The notes beneath the pieces were generated by a model, which ran no database searches, was not told where the DNA came from, and saw only the letters and a list, made by a program, of their open reading frames with translations. From positions 777,643-841,642 of the forward strand of contig CAUJNA010002979.1 of NCBI GenBank assembly GCA_963377175.1: 64,000 bases of DNA. The letters run 5' to 3'. The position numbers and the translations under genes were made by a program. Shown one piece after another: positions 50,577 to 59,253 of this stretch (its first letter is position 1; every line of letters begins with the position of its first letter). The stretch is from Effrenium voratum. Its lineage: Eukaryota; Sar; Dinophyceae; Suessiales; Symbiodiniaceae.

Positions 50577-52812
50577 GACACGGACCTGTGAAAAGCAGTT
50601 GCGTTGGTCATGCGCTCAAAAGGCTGGTCCAAGCGTATGCAAGTGGCCTTACTGCGCGATCGCAAGAGCGTCGCCCGACTCTGTGCAGGGACCTTTACCC
50701 AAGTGATTGGCGGGCGCGAATCATCCTTGACCCTACGGAAATGTTCCCGAAGTGATCGGTGGTTAATATCATTCGACTTGGCAAGTTTGCGTGCAATGGA
50801 CTTAGATTGGGCATCTGCTTTGCAATATGCATTTGAGTCCTGACGGGTTATCTCAAGGCACCAGCACAAGTATTCATAATGTGGACACAAGGCTGGGACA
50901 AAGACATCACCTGAATTACGCAAAAGCCAATTTCTCCACGACCTCCCGTAGCCTGCCGCTTTGAGGATAGCTTGCCACTGGTGCTCACACTGGGCGCGCA
51001 CCACACGAAAGTGCTGTGCGCAACTCCCGGCTGCATTTGCTTTGACCGTGCGGGCCAACACTTCTAGTCTACGCGTCTGGCGCACTCTCTGCTTAGAAAC
51101 AAGTGTCATGGGTGGGTTATCGGGCTCAAAGTCACCGTGTCTTGCGCTATGCAAGCTCGGTGTAGCGGGGGCAAACTGAACCGGGGACGTCTTACATCTG
51201 CCCCTCATTGAAGCAGGCAACGGATGACCAAATTGATGCTGCCAAACCTGGGATATGGCCTCTTCGACCAAGTGCGCCCACTGAGAGAAGGCATCCTCGA
51301 GGTCACCCGAATTCAACAAGTCCGTGATACTTTGGCTATGCACACGTTCAAGCAGCTGAGTCTGACGATCATATGCCAATTGAAGAGCGCCCGTGTCAAG
51401 GAAGGCATCGGCCCACGTGGCGGGCAGTGTCCATTGCAGCTCATGAATGGGTTCAACGTGCACCTCAAAGTGAACCCTGACAGGTGCATGGTTGATGATG
51501 GTGGAATCCACTAACACTTCAGCACTGGTTAGACTGGGCAGCAGTACAGGTGGGATGATTAGGGTGTCGTGACGCGTTGAGAGATTACAAGTGGGTGGCA
51601 AATCCACACCACGTGTGTCAGAATAGTAACTGAAAAGCTCACGGTATCCAAGGCGAGCTAATCCTTGAAAAGCATCAAGATGTTGCGGCGGCAAGTTAAA
51701 GTCACCTCCAATCAGACTCTGACCGGGGTATTCAATGACCATTTCACAAATCTGACGCATGAGTTCCTCGTTAGCTTCACGCGAACCTTTCTGGCTGACA
51801 ACCCCGTACACGACAATGACTTGGATACACATGTTACCCCATCGCACTAAACACTTCATGAGTCTGCCAGCTTTCACCATGTCGAATGGGCAATCTGAGG
51901 CACATGTGGAACGACTCAAAAACTTCGTGAGGCAGGCCACACCTGTAGCGCAACCTCGCATGTTGGCACGTCGAGCATCCGCATTTGAATTTTTAACCTG
52001 GGCCGGCGCTCCCCAATGCACACGGAAAGGGCTGCTGGACAGCTGGCTACGGATGGACTTCTGGGCATCACACGTGGCAGACGTCTCTGAGACCAGGATT
52101 GTATCCCCTAAGATCTTAACTTCCTCAACACGAGAAAGGAACGTAGTAGGGTTACAAACAACCACGGAATGTGCACCAGGTCCTGGATTTGCAGCTTCGC
52201 CTATGCGGACGCCCTTGAGGCTATTGTGACACACACTGAAACCACTCGGATCCACGGAACAAGGCTCACAAAAAGGGGCAAAAAGCGAGTCAAACCATTC
52301 GGTGGCCGGTGGAAATTGTCTGTGAAAGGATTCGGGAAACCGGAAATCCCAACAATCAGGTGGGTGGCCAAGGAGCGATTGATCCGATGACCCAACGATC
52401 AGGAAATTATTGGGCCGACCACACACATGAAGAAATGATCGGCACACGCGACTGTGAGGCAAGTCAAATACCCCACCTTCACCCCGAAGGAGACAGCATC
52501 TGCTGTGGCAAACCACAAGGCTTGTCGAAAACGGTACAAAAACAGACACATCACTAAAGGGCAAAGATTCACAAAGCGGCGGAAATGCGCCGAGTAGTTG
52601 CCACTCACCGATGACATCAATCTGGGTGGAGACCCATTGAATTGGTAGCATACACACCCGGGTGGCTGACAGAAACAGCCGCAGCTTAGGTGCGCCCATG
52701 CGACAGACCCCATCATGCAAAAAGGGCCCCGAGAAGTATCTCTCTCTGGACAAAAAGGTGGAACAGTTCAGTTTTGCAAGGGGGGCCCGCAGCAGGTATC
52801 TCTGCTGCCACA
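50546..52812 (-). CDS. LINE apurinic-type endonuclease (N-terminal part of ORF2)
   Basis: The open frame starts 4 bp after the ORF1 stop (52817); the first in-frame codon is GTG, and the ORF1 stop region is TGACATG. The signature 'RIGEAANPGPG' precedes the domain. Motifs: catalytic Glu in 'ILVSETSAT', 'VIVVYGVV', Asp-Asn in 'LIGGDFNLPP', and the terminal His in 'IINHAPVRVHF'. This enzyme nicks target DNA to prime reverse transcription. The linker to the RT contains 'HHFRRVKDDSRPPITWVK'-like sequence. The frame ends at 50546. Confidence 0.82.
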
Positions 52813-52816
52813 CATG

Positions 52817-55800
52817 TCAATCCTCCATGCGCTCATTCGAGAGACGGGGCCGCGTGTGGCGTCCCTCCTGCATGCCTAAAATAAGATTGCGCAACTCACC
52901 GAAGCCTTCATTCATCCTGGTCTCCTGAGCACCAATGACCTTCTGAACTGACTGCTCCAGCGAGGTAGTGAAGGTTTGCAGCTCATGCTGAACTCCCTCA
53001 CGAAGGCTGTGCATCTCCTGCCGGATTTTCTGTTGCTCCGTTTCCTGCGAAACAGCAGATTGCTGAAGCACCACCATCTGCTTCTTGATCTCCGCAATTT
53101 CCTGGGTCTGCATGTTGACCGTGTTCTGGATGTGGGACGAAGCAGGCTGGGGCTGTTGCGAAACAACCGGCTTAGATCCACCAGTAAGCGCCGAGGCCCA
53201 AGGGTCGTGAACCGAAAGAGGGTCAACACTGCCTGGATCGATCTGAGTCATGGCCGGGCTGGAACCCGCAAGAATGGCACCCTGGGGTTTCTCACGTCTG
53301 CTTTGTAATTTCCGAATCAGCACCGACTGGCCATTGAAGGTCACGAACTGCGAGCTGGGTTCCTTGGTGGCCGCAACCAACCATGTCCGGGGTCCGACAG
53401 CTCTCACAACAGAAGCGCCTGCCCACTGCAGGGATGTCAACCAAGCCCGAACGTTCTCAATTGTTACGCCGGGTTCAAGCGGTTCGATGCGGAACATCAG
53501 GCGTCCCACCACAACCGGCGGCACCACTTCGTTTGGCCTCAACAAGACATAAGCAGCGTCACGCTTGTCCACCGGAACCCTGATGCCATAGCCGCGATTT
53601 GTACGAACCACGCCCAGCTGAAAGTCACATTTCTGTGATTGCACAAGCACTTGAGCCTTGCTGGGCCCCATCCACACGATGACCCACAGCACCGACAGCG
53701 CGTCGATCGGCGGAACAGGGTTCATGTAAACACCGTTGAATCCCGACTCCTTGAGCGTCAAATCGAAGCCAATCTGGGAAACACGCGCATTGAACGAGAA
53801 GGCATCAGACTGGGCGTCTGTCTTCACAGTCTCACGTTGCCCTTTGAACCAGCGTCTGCGCCAAGGCGACCCAACAAGCAATGCCTGGCCGGAAGTGAAC
53901 TTCTCAAGCATGAACCTCACCGGAGAGGCAGCAAGCTGGATCCACTGGTCCTGTTCAAGTTCATCGCGAAAAACCTTGAAGGTGCAAACAAATGTGGTCT
54001 CGACCTTGATGGTCTTTTCCGGGTTGGCAAAAGTGATCTTCTCCGTGGCATGCAACTGGTGACAGCTGACTGCCAAAACGACAGGGTTCTGGTCATGATC
54101 CCAAGCCGGGTATGTCATGCGGACACATCCGGGGCCACGGGTACAACTGCAGTTGTGCCCCAGGACCAAAAGAGCACATGGCACACTGGTGGTGGAGCCT
54201 TCCTCAAGCCAAGGTATCGCGTCTGTCTGATTGAGAAGGATCACGGCGCAAGTGGGCTTGTTCGGAACACTACGCAAGAATACCGGGTGGCTCTTGTCGG
54301 GAGCAATTGCATGCGATGCAACCAATGTAAAACTGGATGCACTGGTCATCATGGGCCGGGCCGGGATATTGTGGGATGTGACAATGCTGGGGCTAAAGTG
54401 CGGCAGTTTGATTGAGGCTGCAGCAGCAATACCCCGCAGGCCCTTGATAATCTTGTCAGAGTGGGTCTCCGCTGCTGTCCTGAGCATTCTGGGTGCTCCG
54501 ACCTTGGGCATGACAGCCCTGGCGAAATTGTCAGCCTCAGTTTTGTCGGCTCCTTGATTGTGTAACATGGTGGTAAGTGCAGCGATTGCATCACCCTCCA
54601 CCCGAGGCGGTTTGCCACCGCCACGGTCACGCTTACAAACCTGCAACCAGTCGTGGCTCCTAACTCCCGCATCCTCCAAAGAAGTACCAAGGGGACATTG
54701 GTGGGCGGCCTTGAAGAGGCAATACAAATCCGAAGACAGCTCAAATTGATCCAATACCTCACGGAAAGTGGTACGGCCATCCACCATGATGCATTTGGGG
54801 CCCGTACCGATACCCTGCACGAAGATTTGGAACTTCGGTACATCTGCATTCCGAACCTGCAAATCGACAACGCCAGCAAGGGCCGTGCAGTGGGCCAACG
54901 TAGAATACACCTTGGTGTCAATGTCAAGGGTGGTACCGTACATGTTCGTCCATGACTGTTGAATGACCTCGCAGGGTGTAAGCGGGTCAAGGAGCAATTC
55001 TGCGGTGACCGCATTACCAGTCCAGCACCGAACCAAGAGGCGTTGCCCGTCGGGTTGACTGGCGTCAGCAGAAATTGCCTGCCAAAGCCCGGCAGGGTGC
55101 ACACCACCTTTTGGCCGTGGGCCATCAATGCAAACCTGAAAATGCAAAGTCGGGCTGATGGTAGGCGAATGCTGGATGCACTCAATGCAGCAAGAGTACC
55201 ACAGTACACTGGAAAGGTTAGCAAACTTACCATTGACAGTGAGGATACATTCATCTGCAGGGAAAGCAAGTTGGAGCATACTGAGGGCATAAGCGATAGA
55301 TTCACCCACCCTGACGTCGACCTCATATCGGCTGCCCTGAACACGGATGAGTGCGTGAACCAAGTGGTAGGCCTGCACATGCGTACTGAGCTTTTCATTG
55401 GTCCGATGGACCACCAACGCACCTGACAAATTTGTGAAATGCACTTGGGAAGCTCTGAGTCGCGCCTGGTTGAAGTGCTGAAGGATGTCTGCGAAGGTCA
55501 TATCCACCTCCGCGTGAAGCAAACCTTTGACAGCAATCCACAAGGCAGCCAGTGCGTGAATCTCGGCTATGCTGTTGCCTACCAGTTCACAGGCCGGTGA
55601 CAACGCCACAGGCAAAATGATAGCATCTGTGACCCCCATTGCCATGAGCAACTCAACGGCCGTGAAAAAGCGAATGGTACCGTCATCATCTTGCCTCAAA
55701 TCACCCAAGAGTTTTCTGAGTGCAAGTGCGCAAGAAGAGATAGTATGCTGCTGCGAGTATTTCCTCATCAGAGAGGTTGCAGGCATGGGCTGATCCTTGG

Positions 55801-57097
55801 TCACAAAGCGCACACTGATGCCACTTCCCCTCCTGGGCAGGAGCGATGGGTCCGAATAGATTTGCACCTGTTGCTGCGTGAGACTCGCTTGCTCATGGAC
55901 AAAATCCGGCAAGTGGTCAAACCATGCATCCATTTGACTCATACTCAAAACATCTGCAGAGAAAGTCATACGAATGTTACTCAAAACAGAGCGGACCCTG
56001 CCAGGATCGACAATGACCGAGTCATGCACCGCCACTGCAAGAAAACGCTTGCGGTCTGCCGATGTGACCGCGGCAAGTCCGAAAACGTCAGCCGCAACCA
56101 GAGTATAACCATGCTGCATCAATAAGCTCACAAAGGTGGCCCTGTGGCTCAAATCTTCCCAAACCGGCCCCACATTCTCAAAAAGCAAAATGCGGAGCTG
56201 CAAGAGGGATGCCTTGCCCATTGAAGCCTTGAATGCATCACCACCAGCCGAGATCCAACCTGTACCCGGCCCTGCGTGTGAAAATGTCTGACAGGGCCAG
56301 CTGATAGTGGCCGCATTGACCTGGAGCAAAGATGCCGCCATCCACGGTCCAGTATCCTGGACTCTACCATGAATAACCGAGGGCATCTTGAGCAAGTCAA
56401 ACGAGAGTCCGCCACAAATGGTCTGTACCGCATGCGTGGATGAATAATTGTAGACCGCCGCTTCACAGAAGTCAAGTGCAAGGGGGGTTCTCACTGGGAT
56501 ACCCAAACGTGACAAGAACCTAACAGCATAAGTCCAACCACTGATGCCACCAGCAAATAGGGTGAAGATACTCATACCGCTCAAGTCAGTTTGTTTGCTA
56601 CGCAAATAAAAGGCCGTGTCAGGGGTGGTTCCAAAGAAATTCCCAAAGGTACGTTGGCTCGGGTGGTTCATGATGGCCAAAATGCCACGCAGAATGATTG
56701 GCGTCCCGTGCTCCTGAGAAGCCCTGATGACACTATGCTGAAGTGTCAATTCACTCGGCACGAATACATTCACTGAGCGAGCGAGTCCAGAGAGTTCCTT
56801 GGCCTGAAAAACAATGTCATCTCCCGAAGGGCCCGGCACAAAATGGACATGCGAAACCGAAAGTTCGTCCCAGTTCTCAAACGTGCAAAGAGGTCCGAAA
56901 AGTCTCCGAAGGTCATCTACGGGCAATGCATGGAGCAGGAGCTGAAAATCCCAAGTACCTGTGCATTCAACGTTGTAAGATTCCTGGCAAGGTTCAGCGA
57001 CACAAGGGCCAACATCTGTATTCATAGCAACATCAGGAATATCACCAGATGATTGCTGCGCAAAAAGCAAGGCCGGCACACACTGGACATCAGACAT
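52817..57097 (-). CDS. LINE ORF1 with C5-cytosine DNA methyltransferase domain
   Basis: 1426 codons from ATG 57097 (MSDVQCVPALLFAQQ), uninterrupted. Methyltransferase motifs: I 'FTLFAGGISGWTYAV', II 'ALDFCEAAV', IV 'ATISWPCQTFSHAG' (catalytic Cys; Ser-Trp-Pro-Cys), VI 'LLFENVGPVW', VIII 'TSADRKRFLAVAV', X 'LVGNSIAEIHALA', spanning about residues 170-510. Then ubiquitin-like 'LLLDPLTPCEVIQQ'-type segments, an RRM-like part near 'GVTIENVRAWLTSLQWAGA' (about 53440), and a coiled coil 'QTQEIAEIKKQMVVLQQSA' at the C-terminus (52900-53110). A de novo CpG methylase carried by the element is the published interpretation for relatives. Confidence 0.88.
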   Translation of the reverse strand: MSDVQCVPALLFAQQSSGDIPDVAMNTDVGPCVAEPCQESYNVECTGTWDFQLLLHALPVDDLRRLFGPLCTFENWDELSVSHVHFVPGPSGDDIVFQAKELSGLARSVNVFVPSELTLQHSVIRASQEHGTPIILRGILAIMNHPSQRTFGNFFGTTPDTAFYLRSKQTDLSGMSIFTLFAGGISGWTYAVRFLSRLGIPVRTPLALDFCEAAVYNYSSTHAVQTICGGLSFDLLKMPSVIHGRVQDTGPWMAASLLQVNAATISWPCQTFSHAGPGTGWISAGGDAFKASMGKASLLQLRILLFENVGPVWEDLSHRATFVSLLMQHGYTLVAADVFGLAAVTSADRKRFLAVAVHDSVIVDPGRVRSVLSNIRMTFSADVLSMSQMDAWFDHLPDFVHEQASLTQQQVQIYSDPSLLPRRGSGISVRFVTKDQPMPATSLMRKYSQQHTISSCALALRKLLGDLRQDDDGTIRFFTAVELLMAMGVTDAIILPVALSPACELVGNSIAEIHALAALWIAVKGLLHAEVDMTFADILQHFNQARLRASQVHFTNLSGALVVHRTNEKLSTHVQAYHLVHALIRVQGSRYEVDVRVGESIAYALSMLQLAFPADECILTVNGKFANLSSVLWYSCCIECIQHSPTISPTLHFQVCIDGPRPKGGVHPAGLWQAISADASQPDGQRLLVRCWTGNAVTAELLLDPLTPCEVIQQSWTNMYGTTLDIDTKVYSTLAHCTALAGVVDLQVRNADVPKFQIFVQGIGTGPKCIMVDGRTTFREVLDQFELSSDLYCLFKAAHQCPLGTSLEDAGVRSHDWLQVCKRDRGGGKPPRVEGDAIAALTTMLHNQGADKTEADNFARAVMPKVGAPRMLRTAAETHSDKIIKGLRGIAAAASIKLPHFSPSIVTSHNIPARPMMTSASSFTLVASHAIAPDKSHPVFLRSVPNKPTCAVILLNQTDAIPWLEEGSTTSVPCALLVLGHNCSCTRGPGCVRMTYPAWDHDQNPVVLAVSCHQLHATEKITFANPEKTIKVETTFVCTFKVFRDELEQDQWIQLAASPVRFMLEKFTSGQALLVGSPWRRRWFKGQRETVKTDAQSDAFSFNARVSQIGFDLTLKESGFNGVYMNPVPPIDALSVLWVIVWMGPSKAQVLVQSQKCDFQLGVVRTNRGYGIRVPVDKRDAAYVLLRPNEVVPPVVVGRLMFRIEPLEPGVTIENVRAWLTSLQWAGASVVRAVGPRTWLVAATKEPSSQFVTFNGQSVLIRKLQSRREKPQGAILAGSSPAMTQIDPGSVDPLSVHDPWASALTGGSKPVVSQQPQPASSHIQNTVNMQTQEIAEIKKQMVVLQQSAVSQETEQQKIRQEMHSLREGVQHELQTFTTSLEQSVQKVIGAQETRMNEGFGELRNLILGMQEGRHTRPRLSNERMED

Positions 57098-57153
57098 GGC
57101 TCAAATCTGCAACACGACGCCCCCGCCGCGCGAAGGCTTTGAGCCGAGAGGGC
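57098..57153 (-). promoter_or_regulatory. LINE 5' leader with spliced-leader-like start
   Basis: Only 56 bp lie between the insertion edge and ORF1. On the minus strand the first bases are AGCC-CTCTC-GGCTCAA-AG (the first A shared with the target duplication). This has the same AGCC-N5-GGCTCAA spacing as the 3' two-thirds of the dinoflagellate spliced leader (AGCC-ATTTT-GGCTCAA-G). Confidence 0.45.
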
Positions 57154-57167
57154 TTCGCCAGCTCCAC
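57154..57167 (+). repeat. LINE target-site duplication, right copy
   Basis: TTCGCCAGCTCCAC again, followed directly by the rest of the ATPase/penton junction (GCTGATCAACGCGAAG...), as in the uninterrupted cassette. Confidence 0.9.
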
Positions 57168-57267
57168 GCTGATCAACGCGAAGTGTGAGAACATCTCCTG
57201 CTGCACCTCCGTCGCAGCCGTCCAGCCGCCCGTCGTCCGCCGGACGGGTGGCTTCCTAAAGAAAAGG

Positions 57268-57615
57268 ATGACGACGATCTACGTGGACAGCCGCAAGAGG
57301 GTAGCCGGCTCGGACAGCGACTTTGAGGTCGACCTGGGAGAGTCGCTGCACCTGCAGAGCGACGCCCGGCTCGCCGTCTACAAGATCCGCCTGGCCGACA
57401 GCTTTTTGTCCACGGACCGGGGCCGCTACTTGACGCCGCGCTGGGCACGCTGAACTGGGCATTGTTGCCCGAGGGCGCGCGCACGGGCGCCCGGCTGGCC
57501 GCCTGGGTCAGCTCCAACTTTGCCACCGCCACCTATAGCGAGACCACAAACAGCCTGAGCGTTGCCTACGACGGCAACCGGCTGATCCTGAACGACCTGG
57601 AGCTGCGGCCCCAGT
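57268..57615 (+). pseudogene. PLV penton-like gene, 3' truncated
   Basis: ATG 57268: MTTIYVDSRKRVAGSDSDF. The frame breaks near 57428, where the 'YLYWVDAALG' codons are deleted, and resumes with 'WALLPEGARTGARLAAWVSS' to 'LNDLELR' at about 57607. It is then replaced by unrelated sequence. It was contiguous with the ATPase at 45587-46384 before the LINE inserted. Confidence 0.8.
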
Positions 57616-57780
57616 CTTCGACGGCTTACACTCGAGGCTCTGCCGATTGCCGGCAATACATGTCTCACCCCTGTTAACGTTTCTTTTTGTTTTCCCCGCA
57701 ATAGTCGGGCGGAAACTACGACGGGCTGGACCCCGCTGAACAGTCGCTCCCTGGTTGCGGGCTGGGGGGGGGGCTGACCA
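57616..57780. other. Unassigned sequence at a breakpoint
   Basis: 165 bp with 'ACTCGAGGCTCTGCCGATTG' and a T-rich segment. No match elsewhere in the window and no gene. Confidence 0.4.
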
Positions 57781-57784
57781 AAAG

Positions 57785-58020
57785 CGTGCGCGGAACCACC
57801 GGAGCATCTGCGGCTCGTTGCGGGGTTCAATGGACATCATCTTGATACACTAGTACGCTAGCGCCCGCCGTCAGCCGGTCGTAGGCCGACTGCCTCTCCA
57901 GCATGCGCGTGGCGCGCTCGCTTGGTCGAGGCGCTTCTTCGGGCTCGGGCCGTACCTCGCTGTGTGCCTCGGGCCGTACCTCGGGCTCGGGCTGTACCTC
58001 TGCTCGTGCCTCGGGCTCTA
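57785..58020 (-). pseudogene. PLV gene c end and gene d start, inverted
   Basis: The minus strand reads gene c from about 58020: a Pro-Glu-Val-Arg-Pro-Glu repeat (a sequence variant of the Ala-Pro repeat), then 'RATRMLERQSAYDRLTAGA', its stop region, and gene d start MMSIEPRNEPQMLRWFR (57840 downward) before the breakpoint. Short spacing between c and d is kept. Confidence 0.65.
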
Positions 58021-58021
58021 A

Positions 58022-58345
58022 CTGTCCTGCTGCCCGCCTGAGACGAAGCTCGGGCCGAGCATGTGGTCCACGCTGAAGGGCTTGGTCGGAGAGGCGGCAG
58101 CGTCTGGGAACTGCTGCAGCTCCAGGTCGTTCAGGATGAGGCGGTTGCCGTCGTAGGCTACGCTCAGGCTGTTCGTGGTCTTGCTGTAGGTGGCAGTGGC
58201 GAGGCGGCCAGCCGGGCGCCCGTGTAGGCGCCTTCCGGCAGCAGCGCCCAGTTCAGAGTCCCAAGCGCGGCGTCGACCCAGTAGAGGTAGCGGCCCCGGT
58301 CTTTCGAGAGGAAGCTGTCTGCGACCAGCCAGGCGTCGCTCTGCA
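58022..58345 (-). pseudogene. PLV penton-like gene, central fragment, inverted
   Basis: Segments: 'SDAWLVADSFLSKDRGRYLY', 'WALLPEGAYTGARLAA', 'ATYSKTTNSLSVAYDGNRLI' and 'FSVDHMLGPSFVSGGQQ', with frame changes near 58195. It is joined head to head with a plus-strand ATPase fragment at 58346, at the position of the shared word 'GACCTGGGGGTGAACACGGA'. Confidence 0.7.
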
Positions 58346-58870
58346 TAGAGGAGGACCTGGGGGTGAACACGGAGCGCGAGCAGGCCTACTACGACGAGTG
58401 GGATGAGGCGGCGCTGCGGGGCATCATCCAGAGGCAGCGCAAGATCACCGAGACGTCCAAGAAGTTGGAGATGAAGAAACTGTACCAGGTGCTGATTATC
58501 CTGGACGACTACGCAGATAGCCCGCAGCTCCACAAGCCTCACGGCGTTCTTGACACGCTCTTCATCCGAGGCCGGCACATGCAAAACAGCACCTGGGTGA
58601 GCTCCCAGAAGCTGAGGCTCATCAGCGCAGCGGTGCGGGTGAACATGCAATTCCTCTGCTGCTGGAGGTTGCGCAACAAGGTTAGGGCCCTGCTGTCGAA
58701 GGACAAGCTGCACAGGATCTACCTATAGTTTCCTCTTCGTCTACTATCTGAAGCCTAAGAGCCAAATGTTCTACATGCGCTTTGAAGAGCGTTTCGCACT
58801 GGAAAAAGACGCCGATGGGAGCGGCGCTCAGCTTCCTGGGCCAGAAGCTGTTCGCCAGCTCCACTCTGAT
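58346..58870 (+). pseudogene. PLV ATPase, C-terminal two-thirds
   Basis: 'DLGVNTEREQAYYDEWDEAA' to 'YQVLIILDDYADSPQLHKPH' (Walker B) and 'TWVSSQKLRLISAAVR', with a deletion and frame break near 58675-58735, then 'FALEKDADG' and the penton-overlap region. Walker A is absent. Non-functional. Confidence 0.8.
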
Positions 58871-59025
58871 CAACGCGAGGTGTGAGAACATCTCCTGCTG
58901 CACCTCCGTTGCAGCCGTCCAGTCGCCCATTGTTCGCTGGACGGGTGGCTTCCTGTGGACAGCCGCAACAGGGTGGCCGGCTTGGACAGCGACTTCAAGG
59001 TCGACCTGGGAGAGTCCCTGCACCT
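58871..59025 (+). pseudogene. PLV penton-like gene, N-terminal fragment
   Basis: Carries 'NARCENISCCTSVAAVQSP' upstream sequence and then 'VDSRNRVAGLDSDFKVDLGE' after a deletion that removed the MTTIY start. It is cut at about 59025, where an ATPase fragment on the other strand begins. Confidence 0.7.
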
Positions 59026-59253
59026 GTACTTCTTGACGGGGATCCAGCTATCGTCGATGTTTACGCTGGGGCTGAAGATGTAGATTTTCTCAAAGACTCC
59101 GCGATATTGCTCCAGAATCATGCTGATCAGCGCCACGGTCTTGCCGGATTTGATGGTCCGAGGAAGATGCCCGTGCATGGTACCTGGGGCACCACGGGGT
59201 CCGAGGGCTGCTTACTGGTATACTCTGTCGTAGAACAGCTTGATCTTCCCCAT
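59026..59253 (-). pseudogene. PLV ATPase, N-terminal fragment, inverted
   Basis: The minus strand from about 59253 (MGKIKLF) has a frame change, then 'MHGHLPRTIKSGKTVALISM' (Walker A partly preserved as SGKT), 'EKIYIFSPSVNIDDSWIPVK' to about 59030. Together with the three preceding pieces it gives a mirror-like, scrambled cluster. Confidence 0.75.

Larger units (their letters stand above)
46385..57153 (-). mobile_element. LINE retrotransposon with DNA methyltransferase domain (about 10.8 kb)
   Basis: Flanked by a 14 bp duplication of PLV sequence. The 3' end (46385) is a short A-run on the minus strand preceded by an AATAAAA-like sequence. The 5' end (57153) is 56 bp before ORF1. Gene order on the minus strand: ORF1 with C5-cytosine methyltransferase, RRM-like and coiled-coil parts; APE-type endonuclease; reverse transcriptase; RNase H; Cys/His C-terminal part. 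ORF1 is open. ORF2 carries several frameshifts, so this copy is probably dead. Methyltransferase-bearing retrotransposons have been described in Symbiodinium (de Mendoza and colleagues, 2018, as I recall). Confidence 0.9.

Noticed and set aside
11564..59253. Protein-primed DNA polymerase B, Ulp1-like maturation protease or lysin of a full Polinton
   Set aside because: I looked for YxDTD-like polymerase and His-Asp-Cys protease signatures near the PLV genes and found none. The element is therefore called Polinton-like rather than Polinton.
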